DNA of 64,000 nucleotides. Origin: Prinsepia uniflora. Lineage: Eukaryota; Streptophyta; Magnoliopsida; Rosales; Rosaceae. A program made the translations under genes and the position numbers. Location: assembly GCA_032719365.1 (NCBI GenBank), contig CM064873.1:44554332-44618331 (forward strand). The letters are read 5' to 3'. Shown one piece after another: positions 49,074 to 60,085 of this stretch. Under the pieces are notes generated by a model. The model was not told the origin of the DNA, made no database searches, and saw only the letters and a program-made list of their open reading frames with translations. Positions within the stretch are counted from its first letter, which is position 1, and each line of letters starts with the position of its first letter.

Positions 49074-52000
49074 CTATTCTCGCATCTGCGCCTCGGGTTC
49101 CCATGTGGCTTCCTCCACATTCTGGTTCCTCCAAAGAACCTTTACGAGAGGAACGGTCTTCCGTCGTAGCACCTTATCCTTTCTGTCCAAAATCTGCACC
49201 GGCTGTTCTTCAAAGCTCAAGTCCTCTCGGAGTTCAATGGGTTGTTCCTCCAGTACATGAGTTGCGTCAAACACATATTTCCGCAACATCGACACATGAA
49301 AAACATCGTGGACCCTCGAAAGTTCTGGCGGTAGTGCTAACCTGTGGGCCACCTGGCCAATCCTCTCGGTAATCTCATACCGTCCGATATAACGAGGGAT
49401 CAACTTCCCTCGCCTGCCAAATCTCACTACACCCTTCCAAGGGGACAGTTTCAGAAATACCCAGTCTCCGACCGCAAACTCAAGATCTCTAATCTGATGG
49501 TCCACATAGCTCTTTTGTCGGTCTTGGGCTGCCTTGAGCCTATCCCTGATGAGTTTGACCTTCTCGGTTGTCAATTTCACCAACTCGAATTTAGTCAGTT
49601 TCTGTTCACCCATGTCCGTCCAACACAACGGGGTTCTACACTGCCGTCCGTACAAAGCTTCGTACGGAGCCATCCCAATGCTCGCCTGATAGCTGTTATT
49701 GTAGGCAAATTCCATCAAGGCTAAATGTGACTCCCAAGTGTCTTGAAATTGTAAAACGCAGGCTCGCATCATATCCTCCAATATCTGGATGGTCCGCTCA
49801 GACTGGCCGTCAGTCTGAGGATGAAATGCAGTACTGAAACGAAGTTTCGTCCCAAAAGCCTCCTGTAGACTTTGCCAAAACCGAGAAGTAAACCTCGGGT
49901 CTCTGTCAAAAACTATGGATTCCGGAGTACCGTGCAACCGGATGATCTCATCGATAAACAACTGAGCCAACTGTGTCATCCTGAAGTTCTCTCGCACCGG
50001 CAAGAAATGAGCTGATTTCGTAAGCCTGTCCACAATCACCCAAACTCCCTCGTGACCTCTGGGTGTCCTAGGAAGTCCAAACACAAAGTCCATCGTTATG
50101 TGATCCCATTTCCATTCCGGGATAGGTAGTGGTTGCAAGGCTCCATAAGGTCGTTGTCTCTCAGCCTTCACTTGCTGACAAATCAGACACCTGCTGACAA
50201 ACTCAGCGATCTCCCGTTTCATACCCGGCCACCAATAATGTTGTCGCAAGGTACGATACATCTTGGTCCCACCAGGATGCATCACGTAGGCCGAACTATG
50301 AGCTTCATCCAAGATCTCCCTCTTCAGTGCCTCGACATCTGGCACACATAACCGCCCTTCTTTAGGCAAAGCTCCATCCTCTCTGACTGTGAAGTCCTGC
50401 CGCTCACCGGCTTCCACATCAATCCGAAGTACACACGAGACAGGATCTTGAGATTGAGCCTCAACGATCCGATCAATCAAAAGTGGTCTCACATGAAAAT
50501 TAGCCAGCAAGACACCTTGGCCATCCAAACCCAAATCAATGCTAGCCTAACGGAGTTCAACCAAAAGTGGCAAATGAACCGTCCGTAGATATGCTACAGA
50601 ATGCGTTGACTTCCAGCTTAGAGCATCAGCCACCACATTGGCTTTTCTCGGGTGGTACTCAATTGTGCAATCATAGTCCTTAATTAGCTCTAGCCACCGC
50701 CGTTGCCTCACATTTAACTCCTTCTGAGTGAACAAGTACTTTAAGCTTTTGTGATCCGTGAACATTCTGCAAGTCGCACCATACAAGTGATGTCTCCAAA
50801 TTTTCAACGCATGCACAACAGCAGCTAACTCCAAGTCGTGCGTCGGATAATTGCGCTCATGCGGCTTCAATTGGCGCGAAGCACAGGCAATCACTTTCCC
50901 ATGCTGCATTAGCACACATCCCAAACCCGGCAAGGATGCATCACTGTACACCTCGAACTCCCCACTGTCGTCAGGAAGGGTCAATATGGGAGGAGATGTC
51001 AACCTTTCTTTCAACTCCCGAAAACTACGCTCACAATCTTCATCCCAGACAAATTTAACTCCCTTCCTTGTCAGTCGCGTCAACGGGGCAGCAATAGTAG
51101 AGAAACCCTCTACAAAACTCCTGTAATAACCAGCCAAGCCCAAGAAACTTCTGACTTCAGTGACGGTCCTCGGTTGTTCCCACTTCGCCACTGCCTCAAT
51201 TTTCTGAGAATCCACACTGATCCCGTCAGTTGATATCACATGCCCCAAGAAACTCACGCTCGTTAACCAAAACTGACACTTGCTGAGCTTCGCATACAAC
51301 TGGTTTTCCCTCAAGGTACCCAGCACCATCCTTAAGTGCTCCTCGTGCGCTTCCGCACTCCTCGAGTAGACTAGGATATCGTCAAGGAACACGATAACGA
51401 AATGATCCAAGTATGGCTGCAACACTCGGTTCATCAAATCCATAAATGCTGCGGGTGCGTTGGTCAAACCAAACGGCATCACAAGGAACTCATAATGACC
51501 ATATCGAGTCCTAAAGGCTGTCTTGGGTACATCCTCATCCTTAATCCGCAACTGATGATACCCAGAACGAAGATCGATTTTGGAGAAGTACTGTGCTCCT
51601 CGCAACTGATCGAACAAATCATCGATCCGAGGCAACGGGTATTTGTTCCTGACTGTCACTTTATTCAGTTGCCTGTAATCGATGCAGAGTCTCAAACTCC
51701 CATCCTTTTTCCTCACAAACAACACCGGGGCTCCCCAGGGGGATACACTCGGTCGAATAAATCCCATCTCAAGTAATTGTTGTATATGCGCCTTCAGTTC
51801 TTTCAACTCAGCTGGCGCCATACGATACGGAGTCTGAGAAATAGGTTGTGTACCTAGAGCCAGAACAATAGTGAACTCGACATCTCGATGCGGTGGCAAT
51901 CCCGGTAGATCCTCCGGAAAGACATCCGGGAACTCCCGTACTATCGGTATATCCTCCACCCTCAACGGTGCAGCTCGTGAGTCCATCACTCGGGCTAAGT

Positions 52001-53513
52001 ATCCCTGGCACCCTTCCCTCAACAACTTACTTGCCTTCAGGGCTGAAATTACTCCGACAGGAGTTGCTCGTTGTATTCCCTGAAAGGTGGTTTCCGGTAA
52101 TCCCGGGCTCCGAAAAGTAACCTTCTTATCGACACATTCGATAGAAGCATGATGGAGCGTCAACCAATCCATACCCAGAATGACATCAAAGTCATGCAAG
52201 TCCAAGAGTATCAGATCTGCCACCAGACCAACATCACCTACCATTACGGGACACTCCCGCAACACTTGATTTACCACAAACACATCTTCGGTGGTCGTAC
52301 TCACTCCCATGTCACAGTCCAGTGCGGACACCTCTCTACCCGCCAATAACTCACAATCCCGCAATATAAACGAATGAGTAGCTCCGGGATCAATTAAAGC
52401 ACAAACATCATGTCCAAAGATCGTGAGTGTACCTGTCACAACACCAGGCGCTACCCTGGCCTCCTGCTGTGTAACAGCAAAAACTCGGGCCTGTGGTCCA
52501 GCTGCTCGCCCACGGCCCCGGCCCCTCTGTCCATTAGCCGCTCCAGGACCACCTCCTCGAGTACTCCCAGTCCCAGAAACTGCAGCTGTACTCCGTCCCT
52601 GCTCTGCTCCACCCCGACCTGCGCCACCACCCTGTGGCAAAGATGGACACTCCCTCCGATAGTGGCCCCGCTCGCCACAGAAGAAACAGATAACACTAGA
52701 AGCATCGCGAGCAAAACCACCACCCTGCCGTCCTGTGGAAGCAACCGAAGTTGCGCTCGCCTGCGGAGCGGTCTGCGCCCTAGGCGTTCGGAATCCTGGA
52801 CTCTGGAAGTTACCAGGCCTGCCTTATCGATCATTGCCTGCAGATGAGGCTCCACCATAACGTCCCTTCTTCGGGGCTCTCTGACCATATGATCCAGGAT
52901 AAGAACGCTCTCGACGTTGTCCACCACCAGAGTACTGTGAACGTGTCGGGAGACTAGCCTTAACCCGCACTGCGGCATCTGACAACTCCCTAAGAGTGGC
53001 AAAAGCTCCGGCCGTCACAATGGCATGTATCTCACCCCGTAGGCCAAGCTCAAACCTACGACATTTCTCACCCTCAGTAGATACAAAGGTAGGAGCAAAA
53101 CGGGCTTGCATCTGAAACTTCTGCTCATACTCAGCTACCGACATGCTCCCCAGTTGGAGCTGCAGAAACTCGGTCTCCCTAGCATCACGGAATGAACGGG
53201 GATAATACTGATCCAGAAACCGTTCACGAAAGGTCTCCCAAGTCACTGTACGGGCATCCCAACCCGACAACTCCAGAGTGTACCACCACTCATAAGCAGA
53301 TCCATCAAGCAAAAAGGCAGCCAATACAACTCGCTCCTCAGGAGGACAGTGCATCATAGCAAAAATCCGCTCGAATCGAGAAATCCAACGGTGAGCATCC
53401 TCGGGATCCGCTCCACCACTAAACACCATAGCCCCAAGACGCTGGGCTCGCTCGATCGAAGCACTCTCGGCATCACCATCAGGTCGTGGAGGGGGTTCGC
53501 GTCGCGGAGGCAT
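49074..53513 (-). pseudogene. gag-pol polyprotein of H, one frame with in-frame stops
   Basis: One frame of 1480 codons from ATG 53513. Gag core near residues 20-190 (GGADPEDAHRWISRFERIF, DQYYPRSFRDAR); CCHC knuckle CFFCGERGHYRREC (about 52650-52690); protease motif LIDPGATHSF (about 52370-52398); RT with KIDLRSGYHQ, MPFGLTNAP and catalytic FLDD (about 51370-51400); RNase H with EVYSDAS and HDLELAA; integrase with an HHCC zinc finger and the D, D, E residues in TMDF, FDRDPRF and QSERTIQILED; then a chromodomain-like end with VEEATWEPE. Stops: TAA at codon 230 (52826-52824), TAG at codon 989 (50549-50547), and TAG at codon 1480 (49076-49074), a few codons before the usual end. RNase H ALSWK replaces the common ALSRK. 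Otherwise intact, suggesting a recent insertion. Confidence 0.92.
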
Positions 53514-53612
53514 GGCCGATCGTCCTTCTCTGAAAGAGGCATAAGTTAGTACTATAATCGAGGCACACCCGAGTGCCAGACACGAATCGTAAACCTAGGC
53601 TCTGATACCAAT
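53514..53612 (-). other. Leader and primer-binding site of H
   Basis: About 100 bp between the 5' LTR and the gag ATG. TTGGTATCAGAGCC next to the LTR matches the initiator tRNA-Met 3' end. Confidence 0.85.
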
Positions 53613-53903
53613 TGACAGGACCCACCCCGATTATCGCCTCGATAATCGGGAAGCATCCTGCTCCCGTCTGACAATCGAATCCAAAAGACCGGAAAACTAA
53701 ATAATATTACATCACACCCATTGTCAGACTAGGAAGATTAAACAAATACATCCGACTGGACGTCAAGTCCACAGTTTCACAGAGCATAAAATTACAAAAC
53801 AGGTTAAAGAACAAATCCTACTCTATGAACGAACTACTCCGCAACGGAAAACTTTATGCCTATGCCTCTTCCTCGGCGCTAGCCCCCGAACTTGTACCAC
53901 GAC

Positions 53904-55389
53904 CTGGAGGGTAGTTAAAACAACAAAGTGTGAGTGGACCGAAACAAAGGTTTACAGAAAACAGTTTAAGGAAATGGGGGTTCGCTCTCCAGTTTTACAA
54001 CATGCATGCATAACCAAATATTCAAAAATCGCGTATTAAACCTTTGAAAACTCTTTTTCCGAAACACATGAAAAACGTTACAGGAAAACCATCACAACTT
54101 GCGTAAAACAATATAATATTACCAAAACCCAGAATCCGTCATTTGCAACATAATTTAAGCAAACCAAGTAAAAAGTGAATTAATAATCACAATTAAACCG
54201 TTGGATCCATCCGAGTCTTTAAACTCACGAGTCTTTAAACTCATTCCGGGTCTTTAAACCCAATTTTCGGGCCCGCCCCCGTCATCAATATACCTGGTCT
54301 TTAAACCCAAAATCAGATCCAACAATCAACCGGGTCTTTAAACCCAAAACCGTTTTTAAACACAATAAACCAGGATTCATCATAAACCGTTTTCCAACAT
54401 CATTCCAAAATCATATCACGTCATAATAGGACTTATGTCCGAATTCACATGCAATTTCCAAAACATGCAATTCCCGAAATCACTTCACAATTATAATCAT
54501 GACATCATAAATCCGTAACATGCATAATCATATCCAGATTCTTCATCAAAACATCATTCATGCATAAGCAAAAATCGTAACCTCGAAATGCGTGAAATAC
54601 GATGAATATCTAGAAAAGCGTGAAAATACGTAAAATCGAAGTATCATATCACCATCATAAAATCATATGTAAAACCATAAGATAAATAAGTAAAATAGTC
54701 ATGCATGCCCAGTTTAGAAATCAAAAAGTCCACTCACGGTTTTAGGACGCGTCAATCGCGCCCCGTGCGCTCCTCAGTAGCTTCGGAAACGTCCGGGCCT
54801 GTAAAAACGTACAAGAAGGGTTACTACATCCTCAAATAACACGTGTGGTTTTCCCTAATTTTTCCGGATTTTTCCGCGAAATTAAACTTAAGGACCTAAA
54901 CTTCCGAACTCCCGAAATTATCCCGAACGACTCCCGATCGACTCGAACTCTAAAGATAAAATGTTAATTAGATTGAAGGGATTAAATCTCATGTTGACCG
55001 TGATCGGAGGTGACATCACACACCCCGTCACGCGCCGCCCAAAGTGCCTGCGCGTGAAGGCCACGCGCCTAGCTACAGTGCTGTCTTCCTCACCCGAATA
55101 GCCTGATAAACGGGTCTGATACCCGCGGCTCAACCCGATCATTTCACCCTCAATTCTCAATCAATTCTTCCCGTTTTCAATCCTATTATCTTCTCTAATA
55201 CATTAATTTTAGGTCTGCATAAACGGTTAACATCGACTAACACCAAATCGACCCAACTCAAGCTCGAACAGTCGAACAAGTCGACTTCTGGAACTCACCC
55301 AAACTAACTCCATTCTCAAATTAATTTCACCAGTAACTTAAGGGGACTTAGACGAACACAATGGTACAATCAATTGGACTCGCCGTTAC
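53904..55389 (-). other. Predicted two-intron leader in H 5' LTR
   Basis: Sense (minus): donor TTCCAG|GTAACG at 55389; branch-like AGTAACCC and acceptor TTTTTACAG|G; exon 2 54798-54738 (61 nt); donor GTGAGTGG at 54737; GTCCACTCACAC; acceptor ACCCTCCAG|G at 53904. Introns are 591 and 834 nt. It lies directly upstream of gag in the same transcription unit. Confidence 0.52.
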
Positions 55390-55939
55390 CTGGAAGTCGT
55401 CGACCTCAACACTGGTTTTCCTCTGAAACTGAGACTCAGGTTCCCGGCCAACCAGTCCACCTCCTCCTTCGATTCTTGCACGGTTGTGCTCGTAGTGACT
55501 CCAGAAGTCCAACACGACCCTCGGTTTCGATCAACAAGCCCCATAAATTAAATGTGATTTTTCGCTCCAACTGGTTCTTCCTTGAACAGCAACTCAGGTT
55601 CTTGGGCCAACCGTGATCATTCTCCCTCAGTTCTTTCACCGTCGTGATTCTGCTACTCCCAGAAGTCCCTCAGTGTGTTTAGATTGATCCCAAAACCCGT
55701 AGGAATTGAACTCTGAGATTTCCCCCCAAAACCCGAAAATGGTTCTTCACTATTTCTCTCAATCTCAGCCTTCACACTGATGCACAAATGACCCCAAACG
55801 AATCCTCACTTTGTTCCCATACACGGTTAGTCGATCAGTGTGGCCAGCAGCCCGTGGGAGACCAACTGAAGTCTCTGAAAATGGTTTCCCACAAACACAG
55901 AAACCATGGCCAATTCTTGCTCTCTCGTGCCCTGAACTC

Positions 55940-58900
55940 TGTCAGGACCCACCCCGGTTTCACCCCGAAACCCGAGGTAAATCCCGCTCCCGTCTGACTC
56001 CCCGACACAACCCCCAAGTAACACTCACGCAACCCAGTCAGACGCAGGAGTAATTAAACAAAATATCCCAACCTTATCATTTACAGAGAATAGCACTAAA
56101 TTACAAGGAACTAAAAACTGATAAAGTACACGCACACAGAAGCATTTAAACTCTTCTAGGACCCCTCACGTCACTTCTATGCCTCGGACACTGCCTCGAC
56201 GTCAAGACCCCGCGCTAGCTCCACAACCTGGAGGGCAGTTTAAAACAAAAGTGTGAGTGGACCAGAAAGTACAAAAAGTTCAAAAACCATTTTATAAGAA
56301 AACCAAGTTTAACCCTCCGTTTTGAAACCACATGCATAACCAACAATTATGAACACAGTTATAAAATAATCGTGATAAAACATCATAAGAAACAGAAACA
56401 CTATAAAATATCATAAGAAAAAACCATAGCATGAGTATCAGAAACCGTATCAAATCCTCATTTCCCGATCGAACCTGCTGGACCTATCCGAGTCTTTAAA
56501 CTCCCGAGTCTTTAAACTCAATCCAGGCCTTTATCATATCCGAGTCTTTAAACTCCCGAGTCTTTAAACTCAAGGCCTACGGGGGAAATCAATATATCCG
56601 AGTCTTTAAACTCCCGAGTCTTTAAACTCAATCCGGGTCTTTAAACCCAATCCGGCCGGTCCCCCGTCACATATATCCGGGTCTTTAAACCCAATATCCA
56701 GATCCAGCAAATCCAATCCCAAAACCATGTTAAAACCATTTTAAAACTACTGGAAATCCATATCCAAACTCGAATCCGAAATCCCCGGTCTGAAGCCCTT
56801 CCGGCTTCCAGAACCGCCATTCCGTACCCAAATCCGGAAATTCACTTTTCAACTTTAAACCCAAATTTCGCTTCCGAAATCCGATTCTAAAATCGAAAAC
56901 CTTGATTATCAAAATCATATTCCAAAATTCATTTATAATCATTAGAAATCACTTATCAATTTAAATCCCAAAACTAAAGCATTAATTTCGGAAACCAACC
57001 ACTTTCTCGTAAAACGTGCTAGAAATCAGACTTCCTCGAAAAGCGTGCAATAATGTAAAACCAACCAAAACATACTCGATAAACATAGAATGATGATTGA
57101 AACCATAAAACAATTATAGAAAACAGTTATGCATGCTCGAGTTTAGAGAAGGGGTCCACTCACAGTACTGAGCCCTACTCGCGTCCCGAACGTCCAGCCC
57201 GTTCCTCGGCTTCCTCGGGAAATCCCGATCCTGTCAAACACCGTCAAATTATGTCACTAATACGTCTACGACACAGCTACCTAATTTCCTTAAAATTCCC
57301 CGAACCAAAGACTTAAAACCCGGGACCCTAAACATTTACCCTCGCGGAACTACACTCAAACGACTTCCGATTGACCCGAAACCAACTCCATTAAACTCAC
57401 CACAACTCCTAGATCAAAAGTCCTGTTGACCGCTTCTCCATACGCCGCCGCACGCGCCCCCACGCGCCGCCCAAAGTGGCTGCGCGTGGCCCTCACGCGC
57501 CAGCTACAGTACCATCGTCAACCTCCCGTACTGTGCTGAACCGGCCGCCGTGGCTTGGACCGGCGAGAAGCATTCTCCACCGTCCGGCCACCATTTCAGT
57601 CCCTTCTTCCACCAGCAGCTTCGTCCAGACACCACGAATCCATTCCCCAACTCCGTTCACCTCGACACCGTCCCTAGCCCTTCGACTGAACTCAAAACCA
57701 GACAGCCCCAAACTCCCCTGCTTCATGATCCAGCCACCCAGCTCACCTCCTTTCACGGTGGTTACACCAAACTCATCCTAGGACTTCACTGAACCTAGAC
57801 CACACCTCCATTACCTTCGACTCACCTCCAAACTCGTCGACTCACCGTGTGAAGTTTACGGCTATACAGAGGAACAGAGACTCCACTTCAACCAAGCTCC
57901 GCCGTGAACACCCCCCGTCACGGCGACCATCCCAGTCGACACCTAGGACCTCCCTGAGCATAACCCTGACCTTCAATCCCATCGACACTAAGCCTAGACT
58001 CACGACTTTCGAACTGAAATTTCACGGAAAACAGAGCAGGAAACCTCACCTTTCGATTGCAGCTCCGCCGTGCGCACCGCCGCGTGCCACGATGTTCGTT
58101 GGGTCCCCTGCAACCTCCTACAGCTCCCCCTACCTTGGATTGAGCCACCTCACGGCGTAGCCACCACCACAGTCTCACGGCCTCCCTGTTTCCCCAAAAT
58201 TTTGCCGCACCTCCACCGTGCCGCCGTGCACGAGTCCTCCACCAATTCACGACCACCAGTTCATACACTCCTCCCTGTCACTCTCACAAACCACTCCTCA
58301 CTCCCCCTTGCACAGAATCGATCACTCTCTCCCAATGCCTCACCCTATGTTTCTGTCTGTGTCGAAGAACAAACACACGGGCACACACAGGTGCACCCCA
58401 ATTAATTAGGACCGCGCACGTACAGGATGCCACCAGAATCCTCTACACACCTGCCATGTGTCACCATCCACTCAATCCTGATCCCACTTGGTTAAACCTC
58501 AGCCGTCCATCTCCTTTCTCTCTGTACAAATCCCCAGGAACCAAAAGACCAAAATACCCTCCTGTTTTACTCATTTTACGGTTTCGCCACTAACGTTCTA
58601 GACCCGTATCTCACTCATCGTAAGTCCGATGCATACGTGCCGCCTGTCATCGAACTCAGGACGACGAGATCTATCTAACCATCCTAGGTCAACGTACCAA
58701 AACTCTTCCGTACAAAAAGTCAACTATTCCCCCTATTTACCCAAATTACGGTTAAGCCCTCAACCTTCCGACCATCACAACTTCCTCCTCAAATGTCGGA
58801 ATCGGGCGTGCCACCTGCCTAAGGATTCATGACATCCTAAACTACGTCCTGGTCACTGGTCAATCCCCAATTGACCACCCGAAAAAGTCAACATTTCTGC

Positions 58901-59026
58901 CCGACCTAGGGGCAAAATCGTCATTCTAGGTTCCCGGACCCCTCGGGACCACCTAACCCTTGATTACCCTCACTAATCACACCTTAATCCCTCTACTAAT
59001 CTCGATTCTCGGGACGGGTTGTTACA
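55940..59026 (-). mobile_element. Solo LTR of family D inside H 5' LTR
   Basis: 3087 bp, TGTCAGGACCCACCCCGG to GGGTTGTTACA (plus view). It interrupts the sequence GAACTCTGTCCAACC that is intact at 48420-48436 in the H 3' LTR. The TSD is ACTC or AACTC depending on which A is assigned to the LTR end. No internal region. Confidence 0.9.
56228..58049 (-). other. Predicted two-intron leader in nested D solo LTR
   Basis: Sense (minus): donor GAAAG|GTGAGG at 58049; acceptor TTTGACAG|G; exon 2 57230-57164 (67 nt); donor GTGAGTGG at 57163; GTCCACTCACAC; acceptor CCCTCCAG|G at 56228. Introns are 819 and 936 nt. Confidence 0.5.
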
Positions 59027-59692
59027 ACTCTGTCCAACCGTGCACCAGTGCCACTCAATCATGCTTCCACTACCTCAATCGACTTAAACAAACCATCTGA
59101 TCAGTCCACTAGGCCATAAACAATTGCACGCACAAACTCCACGGCCGCACTCTGTTTTCCACGGTGGTGAACAATACCCCATGTGAAAAGACCAAAATGC
59201 CCTCAGGGCAAAATTACCAAAATGCCCTCCAACTTCCGTGACCGTAACTCGGTCATCCGACATCCGTTTCACGCGTGCCGCCTATCGTTGTACTCGGGAC
59301 CTCGAGACAGACCTAACGATCTTCGAGTCATGTGAAAACCGATTGTCAAACAAAAAGTCAACTTTTCCCCTTATAACGTCCAAATTACGATAATGCCCCT
59401 GAACTTCCGAACCTCATAACTTTCACCTCGAGCGTCCGAATCGGACGTGCCGCCTGTCTATGAACTCGTGACGTCCCGAACTACGTCACAGTCATCGTTC
59501 AATGTCCGTTCGACCTCCAAATCAAAAGGTCAACAAATTGACCACACGAATCACAGGGGTAAAAACGTCATTTTATTCAATATTTTATAATATTACATTT
59601 TCAGAATGTCCGGGGCGTTACACCTTAGCTTACTAGTAAGGTATTTATGAATATTTTTAACATAAGTTATTCTTAATTATCATGCATAGTGA

Positions 59693-59842
59693 CTACTAGG
59701 GGGTTTTTGGAATTTTCTGGAAGATGTTCTAGCTTTGTGTACTGGAATGAGGCCAATGATATTGATAGATTACGGTGGAAAGATGCCTGAACTGCAAGAG
59801 AGACTTTGCACTCTTTTAAAAATTTGTCAAAAGATATTTGTC
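59693..59842 (+). pseudogene. Possible coding exon of an unrecognised host gene
   Basis: After a TGA at 59690 a frame runs about 50 codons to TAG and reads like conserved protein (FLEDVLALCTGMRPMILIDY, then GGKMPELQERLCTLLKIC). A possible acceptor, TACTAG|G, lies at 59694-59699. After ICQK there is no GT donor (AAAAG|ATATTT), so the exon may be decayed. I do not recognise the family. Element H lies about 65 bp upstream. Confidence 0.35.
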
Positions 59843-60085
59843 CTTAATACTTCACTGCATTAGTTAATCGTTGTATTCATATTTTATGTACAATATCATT
59901 TAACAGCTTTCTTTTCCATTGCATTCCGCCAGAAGGTAGTCTGAGCTTTAGCTGATAATCAACGTTACGTATTATAATGAGATGGTGTCCATTATCATGT
60001 CTAAGTATTATTTTTGCTTTCTTTCCTTTTTCTTTATTAGGGGTTACTGGCTTTATGAAAAACAAGAATCTTTGATTGTTTTTAT
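59843..60085. other. AT-rich spacer
   Basis: Host-like DNA between the possible exon and solo LTR I. No gene seen; possibly an intron of the candidate host gene. Confidence 0.35.

Larger units (their letters stand above)
46012..59622 (-). mobile_element. Ty3/gypsy chromovirus H (Tekay/Del type), TSD CCTTA
   Basis: 13,611 bp including a 3.1-kb solo LTR nested in its 5' LTR; about 10.5 kb without it. LTRs begin (sense) TGTAACGCCCC and end GGGTCCTGTCA. Identical CCTTA flanks lie at 46007-46011 and 59623-59627. Primer site TTGGTATCAGAGC lies next to the 5' LTR, and CTTAAGGGGGGAGAT next to the 3' LTR. The single long frame encodes gag, protease, RT, RNase H, integrase and a C-terminal chromodomain-like region, the usual Tekay/Del order. 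Confidence 0.95.
53613..59622 (-). repeat. 5' LTR of element H (split by a solo LTR)
   Basis: Parts 53613-55939 and 59027-59622, about 2.9 kb in total. It lacks about 100 bp of the GAGTCTTTAAACTC array present in the 3' LTR, apparently by slippage between repeats near 54215. It carries the promoter for gag-pol, but its U3-side part is separated from the rest by the solo LTR at 55940-59026. Confidence 0.92.

Noticed and set aside
49103..52847. Plus-strand open frames of 60-145 aa opposite the H polyprotein
   Set aside because: Antisense shadows of a well-supported gag-pol frame.
54215..56692. Regular GAGTCTTTAAACTC arrays considered as a CRISPR array
   Set aside because: No unique spacers of constant length, palindromic 14-mers only, inside plant LTRs.
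59641..59775. Alternative frame reading GRCSSFVYWNEANDIDRLRW as a possible GRF-type zinc finger end
   Set aside because: Only a short partial resemblance without the expected cysteine/histidine pattern upstream. The overlapping frame is longer and more protein-like.
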